A stretch of 64,000 bases of DNA. It comes from an uncultured Phocaeicola sp. (GTDB lineage: Bacteria > Bacteroidota > Bacteroidia > Bacteroidales > Bacteroidaceae). This document shows, one piece after another, positions 55,935 through 64,000 of the stretch. Under the pieces are notes generated by a model, which made no database searches, was not told the DNA's origin, and saw nothing but the letters and a program-made list of their open reading frames with translations. The position numbers were made by a program, and so were the translations under genes. The DNA is taken from NCBI GenBank assembly GCA_944319745.1, contig CALUET010000014.1:62001-126000 (forward strand), read 5' to 3'. Position 1 is the first letter of the stretch, and each line of letters starts with the position of its first letter.

Positions 55935-57596
55935 ATGCATAAACGTTGCCTTTTGATACTTTTCTTTTCAATATTCCTTGCAATAGGATTTGCCCAACCC
56001 AAGCATGAAATACGTGCAACATGGTTAACTACCATCGGAGGATTGGACTGGCCTACAAAAAAGGCAACGACTCCTGCCGGAATCGATGCTCAGAAACGTG
56101 AACTTTGTTCCATATTGGACAAACTGAAGGAAGCAAACTTCAACACCGTTTTATTCCAGACACGACTGAGAGGAGACGTAATTTATCCTTCGAGGTTCGA
56201 ACCCTTTACCGAATCGCTTACCGGGACACCGGGAAAATCACCGGGATACGATCCGTTACAGTTCGCCATAGAAGAATGCCATAAACGCGGGCTTGAGCTT
56301 CATGCATGGATAGTAACCATCCCGATAGGCAGCAACCGACAAGTAAAACGCTTGGGGAAAAAGGCTGTCACAAAGCAATATCCCGGGCTATGCAAGCTGT
56401 ATAAGGGACAATGGTATCTGGATCCGTCAAACCCGGAAACGGATAATTATCTGGCTTCCATCGTAAAAGAAATCGTGAAACAATACGACGTCGACGGAAT
56501 TCACCTGGATTATATCCGTTATCCGGAAAGGATAAACGAGAACTTTGACCGCAGTTCTTTCAAAAAATATAAAGGCCGACTAAGCCTGCAACAATGGAGA
56601 AGGGAAAACATCACCCGCATCGTCCGCCGACTTTACAACGAAGTAAAAAGCCTAAAGCCTTGGGTGAAAGTCAGCAGCTCCCCCATCGGGAAATACAAAG
56701 ACTTGCCGCGTTACAACACTTTACGCTGGAATGCATACGAAACGACCTATCAAGATGTACAAAAGTGGATGGAAGAAGGGATACAAGACGCCCTATTTCC
56801 CATGATTTACTTTAAGGGGAATCAGTTTTTTCCTTTCGCCCTCAACTGGAAAGAACACAGTAACGGATGCCGGATAATACCGGGTTTGGGAATTTATTTC
56901 CTACATCCTGATGAACAGAACTGGGATGTAAACGAGATTCTCCGGCAGATTTATTTTTCCCGCGAGATTAATGCCGACGGACAAGCCTTTTTCAGGAACC
57001 GGTTCCTGATGGACAATACAAAAGAATTGTTCGACAAATTAAAAAATTTCATCTATCCTTATCCTGCAGCAATTCCGCCAATGAACCGATTCGACACGAT
57101 TCCTCCCTCCGTGCCTGCCGTTCTTTCCGTAAAAATAGACGGTTTGCAAACGGAATTTCATTGGGCATCGTCTTCCGACAACAGCACGAGTTCTGTGTTT
57201 TACCGCATCTATGCATCCGACAGTTATCCGATAGACACGGAAAACAGCTCCAACCTGATGGTGGCTCATCACGAAGATACCACTTATACATACCGGCCTT
57301 CGTCTTCATTCACCAACAAACTTTACTGGGCGATAACCGCCGTCGACCGTTACGGAAACGAGAGTTCGGCCACAAACATCAACAAGCCTGCTCCAAAAAC
57401 ATTACCCGTATTGCAGACGCTCCCGCCTGTACCGCCCGGACACAAGCTGGTCATCACCGATGCGACCGGGGCCGAGATATGGAAAAGCCCGAGAGGTCTT
57501 TCCCGAATGCCCGAGAGGCTTGGGAAAGGATTCTTCCGCGTTTTCACTGAAAGCCCCGAAGGAACACGGCAAGCTGTCGGCATCATCATCCGATAG
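55935..57596 (+). CDS. GH10-like (DUF187) secreted glycosidase
   Basis: 553 residues with a signal peptide (CLLILFFSIFLAIGFAQ). The GHL10/DUF187 barrel covers about 22-340: EIRATWLTTIGGLDWPTKKA, NTVLFQTRLRGDVIYPSRFE, LELHAWIVTIP and VDGIHLDYIRYPERINENFD, then DALFPMIYFKG. A fibronectin type III-like domain follows (about 375-470, PPSVPAVLSVKIDGLQTEFH ... YWAITAVDRYGNES), and a short C-terminal beta module. Family members cleave glycans or peptidoglycan-associated sugars; the target is not known. It is a single-gene unit. Confidence 0.9.
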   Translation: MHKRCLLILFFSIFLAIGFAQPKHEIRATWLTTIGGLDWPTKKATTPAGIDAQKRELCSILDKLKEANFNTVLFQTRLRGDVIYPSRFEPFTESLTGTPGKSPGYDPLQFAIEECHKRGLELHAWIVTIPIGSNRQVKRLGKKAVTKQYPGLCKLYKGQWYLDPSNPETDNYLASIVKEIVKQYDVDGIHLDYIRYPERINENFDRSSFKKYKGRLSLQQWRRENITRIVRRLYNEVKSLKPWVKVSSSPIGKYKDLPRYNTLRWNAYETTYQDVQKWMEEGIQDALFPMIYFKGNQFFPFALNWKEHSNGCRIIPGLGIYFLHPDEQNWDVNEILRQIYFSREINADGQAFFRNRFLMDNTKELFDKLKNFIYPYPAAIPPMNRFDTIPPSVPAVLSVKIDGLQTEFHWASSSDNSTSSVFYRIYASDSYPIDTENSSNLMVAHHEDTTYTYRPSSSFTNKLYWAITAVDRYGNESSATNINKPAPKTLPVLQTLPPVPPGHKLVITDATGAEIWKSPRGLSRMPERLGKGFFRVFTESPEGTRQAVGIIIR

Positions 57597-57638
57597 CATT
57601 ATCATGCTTCCGATATATGATGTAAACAAAATAATCAT

Positions 57639-57646
57639 TACATTTG
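57639..57646 (+). promoter_or_regulatory. Predicted -7 box for the purM-prfA run
   Basis: TACATTTG matches TAnnTTTG, 37 bases before the purM ATG. Confidence 0.5.
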
Positions 57647-57683
57647 CAAATAAAAAGAAATAACCCTATACATTTAATATCAC

Positions 57684-58853
57684 ATGAGCAATCAACGATA
57701 TATGCAACGCGGCGTATCTGCATCAAAAGAAGACGTGCATAACGCCATAAAAAACATTGATAAAGGCATTTTTCCAAAGGCTTTTTGCAAAATCATTCCC
57801 GACATCTTAGGCGGAGATCCCGAATATTGCAACATAATGCACGCAGACGGGGCCGGAACAAAGTCGTCATTGGCATACATGTATTGGAAAGAGACCGGCG
57901 ATCTTTCCGTTTGGAAAGGCATCGCACAGGATGCTTTGATCATGAACATCGACGACTTGCTTTGTGTGGGCGCCGTGGATAATATCCTGGTTTCGTCAAC
58001 AATCGGACGAAACAAGCTGTTGATTCCCGGAGAAGTCATCTCCGCTATCATAAACGGAACGGATGAATTGCTGGCAGAGCTTCGGGATATGGGCATAGGC
58101 GTCTACGCCACCGGAGGAGAAACTGCCGACGTGGGCGACCTTGTGCGCACAATCATTGTAGACAGTACGGTGACATGCCGCATGAAACGTGCCGATGTGA
58201 TAGACAATGCAAACATTCGTCCGGGTGATGTCATCGTGGGACTGGCTTCCTTCGGACAGGCCACTTACGAAAAAGAATACAACGGAGGCATGGGAAGCAA
58301 CGGACTGACCAGCGCACGCCACGATGTCTTTGCCAAATATCTTGCCGAAAAATATCCGGAAAGTTACGATAAGGCCGTTCCGGACGACCTGGTGTACAGT
58401 GGGAAACTCAAGCTGACCGACGCCGTAGAAGGCTCGCCCCTCAATGCGGGAAAGCTGGTGCTGTCGCCCACACGCACGTATGCTCCTGTCGTAAAAAAAC
58501 TGTTGGATGCACTGCGCCCGCAGATCCACGGCATGGTTCATTGCTCCGGCGGGGCACAAACAAAGGTATTGCACTTCGTAAATGACACGTGCCGTGTAAT
58601 AAAAGACAACCTTTTCCCCGTTCCCCCATTGTTTAAAACCATCAAAGAGCAGAGCGGAACCGAGTGGGATGAAATGTATAAAGTATTCAATATGGGGCAT
58701 CGCCTGGAAGTATATCTCGCACCGGAATATGCAGAAGAAGTCATTGCCATCAGCAAATCATTCAATATCGATGCGCAAATTATCGGACGCATCGAAGAAA
58801 GCGACCGAAAAGAATTAATCATACGCAGCGAATTCGGTGAATTCAAATACTAA
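57684..58853 (+). CDS. purM: Phosphoribosylformylglycinamidine cyclo-ligase (AIR synthase)
   Basis: 389 residues. It closes the imidazole ring in the fifth step of purine synthesis using ATP. The family pattern is GVSASKEDVHNAIKNIDKGI, the glycine-rich MHADGAGTKSSLAYMYWKE, MNIDDLLCVGAVDNILVS and YATGGETADVGDLVRTIIVD, with the C-terminal MVHCSGGAQTKVLHFV. It is the roughly 390-residue Bacteroidota form, longer than the E. coli enzyme. prfA follows after 19 bases, and the later genes (DUF4153, pyrF) continue in the same direction with gaps of 32 and 14 bases, forming a probable four-gene run. Confidence 0.95.
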   Translation: MSNQRYMQRGVSASKEDVHNAIKNIDKGIFPKAFCKIIPDILGGDPEYCNIMHADGAGTKSSLAYMYWKETGDLSVWKGIAQDALIMNIDDLLCVGAVDNILVSSTIGRNKLLIPGEVISAIINGTDELLAELRDMGIGVYATGGETADVGDLVRTIIVDSTVTCRMKRADVIDNANIRPGDVIVGLASFGQATYEKEYNGGMGSNGLTSARHDVFAKYLAEKYPESYDKAVPDDLVYSGKLKLTDAVEGSPLNAGKLVLSPTRTYAPVVKKLLDALRPQIHGMVHCSGGAQTKVLHFVNDTCRVIKDNLFPVPPLFKTIKEQSGTEWDEMYKVFNMGHRLEVYLAPEYAEEVIAISKSFNIDAQIIGRIEESDRKELIIRSEFGEFKY

Positions 58854-58872
58854 AGTTTTTTTTAATCCCCGC

Positions 58873-59982
58873 ATGGCAGAAAACAATACATTACTGGAAA
58901 AGTTAAACAGCTTAGCAATACGCTTCGAAGAAGTCTCCACGCTGATTAGCGATCCGGCGGTTATTTCCGACCAAAAGCGCTACATCAAGCTCACAAAAGA
59001 ATTCAAAGAACTGGGAGATATTGCCGAAGCGCGGAAGGAATATTTGCAATGTCTGAACAACTTAAAGGAAGCCCGGGCGATGATGAACGAGAGCGATCCG
59101 GAAATGAAAGAGATTGCACGGGAGGAAGCAAGCGCATGTGAAGCACGCCTGCCCGAGATAGAAGAAAAAATCAAGCTCTTGCTTGTTCCTTCCGATCCGC
59201 AAGATGACCGTAACGCAATTCTGGAAATTCGCGGAGGAACAGGAGGAGATGAAGCAGCCATCTTCGCCGGAGACTTATTTCGTATGTATTCCCGATACTG
59301 TAACATGAAGGGATGGAAACTGGAAGTCTCCAGCTGTAACGAAGGTTCCGGCGGAGGATTTAAAGAAATTATCTGTTCCGTCACGGGAGAGAAGGTGTAC
59401 GGCACACTGAAATACGAGTCGGGTGTACACAGAGTTCAGCGCGTTCCGGTCACCGAAACGCAGGGGCGTATACATACCTCGGCAGCTTCCGTTGCAGTCC
59501 TGCCCGAAGCTGAACCGTTCGATGTCGAAATTAATGAAGGAGAAATCAAATGGGATACATTCCGAAGCGGAGGAGCCGGAGGACAGAACGTCAACAAAGT
59601 GGAATCGGGAGTGCGGCTTCGATACAATTGGAAGAATCCCAATACCGGGGTGACCGAGGAGATTCTGATAGAATGTACCGAGACACGCGACCAACCGAAG
59701 AATAAAGAGCGGGCGCTTTCGCGGTTGCGTACATTCATCTATGACAAGGAACATCAAAAATATATCGACGATATTGCGTCAAAGCGCAAGACAATGGTCA
59801 GCACCGGCGACCGCTCTGCCAAGATTCGTACCTATAATTATCCGCAAGGACGCGTAACCGATCACCGCATCAACTACACCATTTACAACCTTCCGGCCTT
59901 TATGGATGGAAACATACAAGATTGTATCGACCACCTCATCGTAGCAGAAAATGCAGAACGTCTGAAGGAAAGTGAATTTTAG
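58873..59982 (+). CDS. prfA: Peptide chain release factor 1
   Basis: 369 residues from ATG 58873 (MAENNTLLEKLNSLAIRFEE). An upstream in-frame ATG overlaps purM and is rejected. RF1 reads UAA and UAG stop codons and releases the peptide. The codon-reading region VPVTETQGRIHTSAASVAVL has the P-x-T motif of RF1, where RF2 has SPF. The catalytic GGQ is in RSGGAGGQNVNKVESGVRLR. Domain 1 is the N-terminal coiled-coil segment, about residues 1-110. It is cotranscribed with purM. Confidence 0.97.
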   Translation: MAENNTLLEKLNSLAIRFEEVSTLISDPAVISDQKRYIKLTKEFKELGDIAEARKEYLQCLNNLKEARAMMNESDPEMKEIAREEASACEARLPEIEEKIKLLLVPSDPQDDRNAILEIRGGTGGDEAAIFAGDLFRMYSRYCNMKGWKLEVSSCNEGSGGGFKEIICSVTGEKVYGTLKYESGVHRVQRVPVTETQGRIHTSAASVAVLPEAEPFDVEINEGEIKWDTFRSGGAGGQNVNKVESGVRLRYNWKNPNTGVTEEILIECTETRDQPKNKERALSRLRTFIYDKEHQKYIDDIASKRKTMVSTGDRSAKIRTYNYPQGRVTDHRINYTIYNLPAFMDGNIQDCIDHLIVAENAERLKESEF

Positions 59983-60014
59983 ACAGGATATTTTTCACTT
60001 AAACTACCCATACC

Positions 60015-61724
60015 ATGACAACCGCAAAGCAACAAATCGTATCATTTCTCCGCAATTTCAGAGAAATACTCCGCAAATGTATGGTACGTTTTCCCGTAAC
60101 CGTAGGATTCTCCATTGCGTTGACTGCCTACCTTTGCTACCTGATTGCCGATCCTGCTTCACAGCCAAGTGAGCGGTTTCTCGTAATCCTGGGGTATTAT
60201 CTATCCGTTGGGACTTTGCTTTCATTGAGTCTGCATTTATGGAGCGAAGAGATGAAAAGCAAAAAAACCGTAGGCATCGTGCAAAGCATGGCGCATTGTT
60301 TACTGATAGCCGACGCCTTTTTTCTTTATTATTTCTACGAAACAAAAAACATCGAAGTCTTTATTGCTCACGGAGCCGGCCTATTCGCCATCGGACTTTC
60401 GGTATTCTTTCTCTCATTCTTCCGCGAAAAAGATGACATCCCGGCGTGGAATTTTACCCAAAACATCATAAGCAATGCCGTTACCGCCCTCATCGTGGGA
60501 GGAATCATGTGCGGAGGTATTTGTTTATTGATACTCTCGCTTCATCAACTTTTCGGCATCGACGTAAGCACCAAATGCTATCTTTATATCCTCACATTGT
60601 GTCTTGAGCTGCTGCCCACCCTGTTGTTTCTCGGCATGCTTCCGCAAGGAAAAGAAAAACACAACCGTGTTCCCCGTATCACAAACTTTTCGAACGGTGT
60701 AATCCGCTATTTGTTTCTGCCGCTCGCGGGAGGATATTTGTTTATACTTTACGTTTATCTGTTCCGCATTTTACTTCGTTGGGAGTTGCCTAACGGCTGG
60801 GTTTCCTGGCCGGTCGTCATCCTCATGATCATTTGCCTCGTCATAGAATATGAGTTATACCCTTCGCGCCTGCAAAATACGCAGAAATGGAAAGAACAAG
60901 TGGCGCGCCGGCTGCCGCTTCTCATTCTGCCTTTGCTCTTGTTAATGAGCATCGGCATTATACGCCGCCTCAGCGATTACGGCATTACAATAAATCGTCT
61001 TTATCTTGCAACACTGAATTTGTGGTTCTACTTCGTGTGCATCGGACTATTTAAAGGGAAAGCCCGTCGCATCAGATGGATACCTGTTTCATTCTCCGTC
61101 GTTTTGTTGTTGACATCGGTTCTGCCCGTAAACTACACAAGCATTACGCGAACCGTACTCCGCAACGAGATAAAAAAAGAAATCATGCAAAGCAACCCGG
61201 GTAAACTTCCCCTTTCGGAAAGCGATTATGCCGCATGGCTGAAATCTCTTCCCACAGAACAGGCAAAACAAATAAACGACAAACTTTTATATTTATGCGA
61301 CCTGTTCAGCCGGGAGAGTTTCAACGACCTTGTGAACGAAAACATTGATTTTTACAATTATATTCCGGATACCGTAGAAACCTCCACGGAATACATCAGT
61401 TACACCTGGCACGATAACAGCACCATAACCGTGCCGGAAGGATATAAGTACTGCACATTTGTGCGCTCTTCTCTGAATATTTTACGAACAGACACGCTTT
61501 ATGTTCCTCTGACGTTCGCAAACGATACGGTCAACATTCCGCTTGATACGCTGCGTTATTTAGATAAAAACGATACACTTCCCCCGCCTGCTTTCAAGAC
61601 ACGCGCCGGGAACATCTTCATCATGTCGGAAAATTTTCTCTCCATATACCCGAACAAAGATGAGAATACGGCATTAAACAATTATATGGAAGGAATACTT
61701 TACCACAACGAATACAAACCATAA
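60015..61724 (+). CDS. DUF4153 multi-pass membrane protein
   Basis: 569 residues. About ten to eleven membrane helices fill the first 380 residues (VGFSIALTAYLCYLIADPAS, FLVILGYYLSVGTLLSLSLH, AVTALIVGGIMCGGICLLIL, YLFLPLAGGYLFILYVYLFR). A soluble C-terminal part of about 190 residues follows (from residue 380, RNEIKKEIMQSNPGK onward) with aromatic-rich strands. This is the DUF4153 layout. Function unknown. It follows prfA by 32 bases and precedes pyrF by 14 bases, so it is part of the purM-prfA run. Confidence 0.85.
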   Translation: MTTAKQQIVSFLRNFREILRKCMVRFPVTVGFSIALTAYLCYLIADPASQPSERFLVILGYYLSVGTLLSLSLHLWSEEMKSKKTVGIVQSMAHCLLIADAFFLYYFYETKNIEVFIAHGAGLFAIGLSVFFLSFFREKDDIPAWNFTQNIISNAVTALIVGGIMCGGICLLILSLHQLFGIDVSTKCYLYILTLCLELLPTLLFLGMLPQGKEKHNRVPRITNFSNGVIRYLFLPLAGGYLFILYVYLFRILLRWELPNGWVSWPVVILMIICLVIEYELYPSRLQNTQKWKEQVARRLPLLILPLLLLMSIGIIRRLSDYGITINRLYLATLNLWFYFVCIGLFKGKARRIRWIPVSFSVVLLLTSVLPVNYTSITRTVLRNEIKKEIMQSNPGKLPLSESDYAAWLKSLPTEQAKQINDKLLYLCDLFSRESFNDLVNENIDFYNYIPDTVETSTEYISYTWHDNSTITVPEGYKYCTFVRSSLNILRTDTLYVPLTFANDTVNIPLDTLRYLDKNDTLPPPAFKTRAGNIFIMSENFLSIYPNKDENTALNNYMEGILYHNEYKP

Positions 61725-61738
61725 ACAAATAACCACTC

Positions 61739-62563
61739 ATGAACAAGCAAGAATTATTCGAAAACATCAAGAAAAAATCGTCGTTTCTCTGCGTAGGACT
61801 GGACACCGACATAAAAAAGATACCGGAACATCTGCTGAAAGAAGCCGATCCCGTTTTTGCCTTCAACAAGGCAATCATCGATGCGACCGCACCCTTTTGC
61901 ATAGCCTACAAACCCAATCTCGCATTTTATGAAAGCATGGGCGTAAAAGGTTGGACTGCTTTCGAAAAGACGGTGGAATACATCAAGAAAAATTATCCCG
62001 ACCAGTTCATCATAGCCGATGCAAAACGCGGAGACATCGGCAATACTTCTGCCATGTATGCCCGCACGTTCTTCGACGAACTCGACATCGATGCCGTAAC
62101 CGTAGCGCCATACATGGGAGAAGACAGCGTAACACCTTTCCTTACATACGAGGGGAAATGGGTTATCTTATTGGCATTGACCTCAAACAAAGGCTCGCAC
62201 GATTTCCAGCTGACAACGGATGAAAACGGAGAACGCCTCTTCGAAAAAGTATTACGCAAATCGCAGGAATGGGCAAACGACTCGAATATGATGTACGTAG
62301 TGGGCGCCACCCAAGGACGCATGTTCGAAGACATCCGCAAGATTGCCCCCCGACATTTTCTACTGGTTCCCGGCATCGGCGCACAAGGGGGTTCCCTTGA
62401 AGAAGTATGCCGATACGGAATGACCGACGAATGCGGGTTGATAGTCAACTCGAGCCGCGCCATCATCTATGCCGACAAGAGCGAACGTTTTGCAGAAAAG
62501 GCCGGCGAAGAAGCACAAAAAGTCCAGCAGCAAATGAGTGAAATATTGAAACAAATTTTATAA
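61739..62563 (+). CDS. pyrF: Orotidine 5'-phosphate decarboxylase
   Basis: 274 residues, the longer type 2 form. It makes UMP from OMP. The catalytic tetrad lies in [20 protein letters not shown] (Asp-x-Lys and the following Asp). Other landmarks are [35 protein letters not shown] and the phosphate-binding [15 protein letters not shown] ending in [10 protein letters not shown]. It is the last gene of the purM-prfA-DUF4153-pyrF run and is followed by a clear terminator. Confidence 0.97.
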   Translation: MNKQELFENIKKKSSFLCVGLDTDIKKIPEHLLKEADPVFAFNKAIIDATAPFCIAYKPNLAFYESMGVKGWTAFEKTVEYIKKNYPDQFIIADAKRGDIGNTSAMYARTFFDELDIDAVTVAPYMGEDSVTPFLTYEGKWVILLALTSNKGSHDFQLTTDENGERLFEKVLRKSQEWANDSNMMYVVGATQGRMFEDIRKIAPRHFLLVPGIGAQGGSLEEVCRYGMTDECGLIVNSSRAIIYADKSERFAEKAGEEAQKVQQQMSEILKQIL

Positions 62564-62579
62564 ACACACTGACCTTTTC

Positions 62580-62622
62580 AAAGCACCGTTTCCGGAAATG
62601 AATCATCGGGAAACGGTGCTTT
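62580..62622 (+). terminator. Terminator of the purM-pyrF run
   Basis: A perfect 14-base stem (AAAGCACCGTTTCC and complement) with a 15-base loop, followed by TTTT, 17 bases past the pyrF stop. Confidence 0.8.
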
Positions 62623-62801
62623 TTACTGCAAAACGGCACCTGTTTTCCCATTCATTCCAAGCATAAACAAGAAATAATTGCCATTTTAGACGGATATATA
62701 AAAAAAATATACGTAATTTGCATAATTAAAGAATTTACCTCAACGAGAAGGTATGAAGAAAGTTTACTGAAAAAACAATAAAAACAAGAGAATACATCAT
62801 C

Positions 62802-63842
62802 ATGGAGTTTTCAGCCAAACAAATAGCAGAATACGTAAAAGGAACGATATGCGGAGATGAAAATGCAAAAGTTCACACTTTTGCCACAATAGAAAAAGGC
62901 ATTCCTGGAGCAATTTCTTTTCTTTCAAATCCCAAATACACCCATTATATATACGAAACAAAGGCATCGATTGTGCTTGTAAATAAAGACTTCGAACCGG
63001 AAAGGCGCGTAGAACCTACCCTGATCAAAGTAGACAATGCGTACGAATGCCTGGCCAAACTGATGACATTATACGAAACAAGCAAGACAAAGAAAACAGG
63101 AATCGATCCGCTAGCCTTCATTGCATCAAGCGCAAAAATAGGAAAAGACGTATATATCGGCCCGTTCGCCTGCATAGAGGACGGAGCAGAAATAGGAGAC
63201 AATGCCTACGTTCATCCTCACGTAACCGTAGGAAGTCATGCAAAGGTGGGGAACAATACCATACTTTATCCCCATGTTACAATTTATCACGACTGTCGTG
63301 TAGGGAATAACTGCATACTTCACGGAGGATGCGTCGTCGGAGCCGACGGATTCGGATTCGCTCCTTCTCCGGAAGGATTCGAGAAAATACCGCAAATAGG
63401 CATTGTAATCATCGAAGACAACGTAGAGATTGGCGCAAACACTTGCGTCGATCGTTCCACAATGGAGGCAACCATCATACATAAAGGTGCAAAGCTTGAC
63501 AACTTGATTCAAATTGCACACAACGTAGAAATAGGAGAAAATACGGTAATCGCCTCGCAAACCGGTATCGCCGGCTCAACAAAAATCGGAAATTGGTGCC
63601 AGTTCGCAGGACAGGTCGGCGTGGCAGGGCACATCGAAGTTGGCGATCATGTAACCATAGGCGCCCAATCAGGCATTCCGGGCAACACGAAATCCGGACA
63701 AACCTTAATGGGCTATCCGGCCATAGATCCCAAACAATTTGCACGTTCATCCGTCATCTTTAAAAAACTTCCCGAGATGTACAACGAGATAGAACGCCTG
63801 AAAAGAGAAATAGAAACACTAAAAACACAATTAAATAAGTAA
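62802..63842 (+). CDS. lpxD: UDP-3-O-(3-hydroxyacyl)glucosamine N-acyltransferase
   Basis: 346 residues. It adds the second acyl chain to the glucosamine unit of lipid A. The N-terminal uridine-binding domain (about 1-100, [20 protein letters not shown]) is followed by a left-handed parallel beta-helix of hexapeptide repeats (about 105-300: [40 protein letters not shown]) with the catalytic His in [16 protein letters not shown]-terminal helix ([20 protein letters not shown]) ends the protein. lpxC starts 4 bases after its stop, so lipid A synthesis genes are coupled. Confidence 0.98.
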   Translation: MEFSAKQIAEYVKGTICGDENAKVHTFATIEKGIPGAISFLSNPKYTHYIYETKASIVLVNKDFEPERRVEPTLIKVDNAYECLAKLMTLYETSKTKKTGIDPLAFIASSAKIGKDVYIGPFACIEDGAEIGDNAYVHPHVTVGSHAKVGNNTILYPHVTIYHDCRVGNNCILHGGCVVGADGFGFAPSPEGFEKIPQIGIVIIEDNVEIGANTCVDRSTMEATIIHKGAKLDNLIQIAHNVEIGENTVIASQTGIAGSTKIGNWCQFAGQVGVAGHIEVGDHVTIGAQSGIPGNTKSGQTLMGYPAIDPKQFARSSVIFKKLPEMYNEIERLKREIETLKTQLNK

Positions 63843-63846
63843 TCCC

Positions 63847-64000
63847 ATGCTGAAACAACAGACATTAAGAGGCAGTTTTTCACTCAATGGAAAAGGACTT
63901 CACACGGGAATTAATTTAACCGTCACTTTCAATCCCGCCCCGGAACATCACGGGTATAAGATACAAAGAATCGATTTGGATAACCAACCTATCATCGATG
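63847..64000 (+). CDS. lpxC: UDP-3-O-acyl-N-acetylglucosamine deacetylase, N-terminal fragment
   Basis: The first 51 codons only; the gene runs off the right edge. MLKQQTLRGSFSLNGKGLHT followed by GINLTVTFNPAPEHHGYKIQ is the N-terminus of LpxC, the committed zinc-dependent step of lipid A synthesis. In many Bacteroidota it is fused at its C-terminus to FabZ (3-hydroxyacyl-ACP dehydratase); that part is outside the window and cannot be checked here. Confidence 0.93.
   Translation, partial: MLKQQTLRGSFSLNGKGLHTGINLTVTFNPAPEHHGYKIQRIDLDNQPIID

Noticed and set aside
57996-58700. 234-codon minus-strand frame within purM
   Set aside because: purM motifs on the plus strand are intact; the frame is an antisense shadow.
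58837-58872. 12-codon upstream start of prfA
   Set aside because: It overlaps the purM end; the RF1 family starts at MAENN.
1-64000. CRISPR arrays, insertion sequences, prophage or integrative elements
   Set aside because: I saw no direct-repeat arrays, transposase, integrase or long terminal repeats on either strand.

Overview
The window looks like a chromosomal segment of a Bacteroidota bacterium, most likely order Bacteroidales. It encodes several families typical of that group: a NigD-like lipoprotein, a DUF6377 membrane-spanning regulator, an LysRS with a C-terminal tail, DUF1080 proteins and Tat-exported Gfo/Idh/MocA dehydrogenases. More than a dozen genes are preceded by the Bacteroidota -7 box TAnnTTTG, and Shine-Dalgarno sequences are almost absent. 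I cannot fix the genus from sequence alone. No phage, insertion sequence, integron or CRISPR array is visible; this is mostly core chromosome.

Layout. 1-4.9 kb: end-to-end TCA genes (icd fragment, aconitase) divergent from a K+-dependent-type membrane pyrophosphatase. 5.2-9.3 kb: lysS-gpsA-pgi run. 9.4-15 kb: a HAD phosphatase, a Tat-exported dehydrogenase and a 1150-residue HEAT/double-DUF1080 protein. 15-22 kb: nagB, a transglutaminase-like lipoprotein, cutC, a beta-propeller protein and tRNA-Arg(CCG). 22-28.5 kb: asnA, ung, LptD-like, HD hydrolase and a DUF1343 (NamZ-type) protein. 28.5-36 kb: a six-gene minus-strand operon tatA-tatC-Gfo-Gfo(Tat)-DUF1080-TIM barrel, with a DUF6377 regulator just upstream. 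36-43.5 kb: nitroreductase, pgk, a MATE exporter, ffh, a phosphoglycolate-phosphatase-like HAD protein, a NigD-like lipoprotein and two identical CAU tRNAs. 43.7-48.9 kb: START-like protein, LptF/G-type permease, ribBA, aspartate-type aminotransferase and a 55-residue 2[4Fe-4S] ferredoxin. 49-57.6 kb: GH3-beta-lactamase fusion, rplS, a porin-like protein, YbjQ, CstA and a GH10-like (DUF187) protein. 57.7-64 kb: purM, prfA, DUF4153, pyrF, lpxD and the start of lpxC.

The most interesting theme is periplasmic sugar oxidation. Two separate clusters pair a Tat-signal Gfo/Idh/MocA dehydrogenase with DUF1080 (3-keto-glycoside hydrolase-type) domains. One of them carries the Tat translocase genes in the same apparent operon, so exporter, exported dehydrogenase, hydrolase and isomerase may be co-expressed. 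A second theme is the envelope: LptD, LptF/G, LpxD and LpxC for lipopolysaccharide, and a DUF1343 exo-muramidase-type protein plus a GH3/beta-lactamase fusion for cell-wall sugars.
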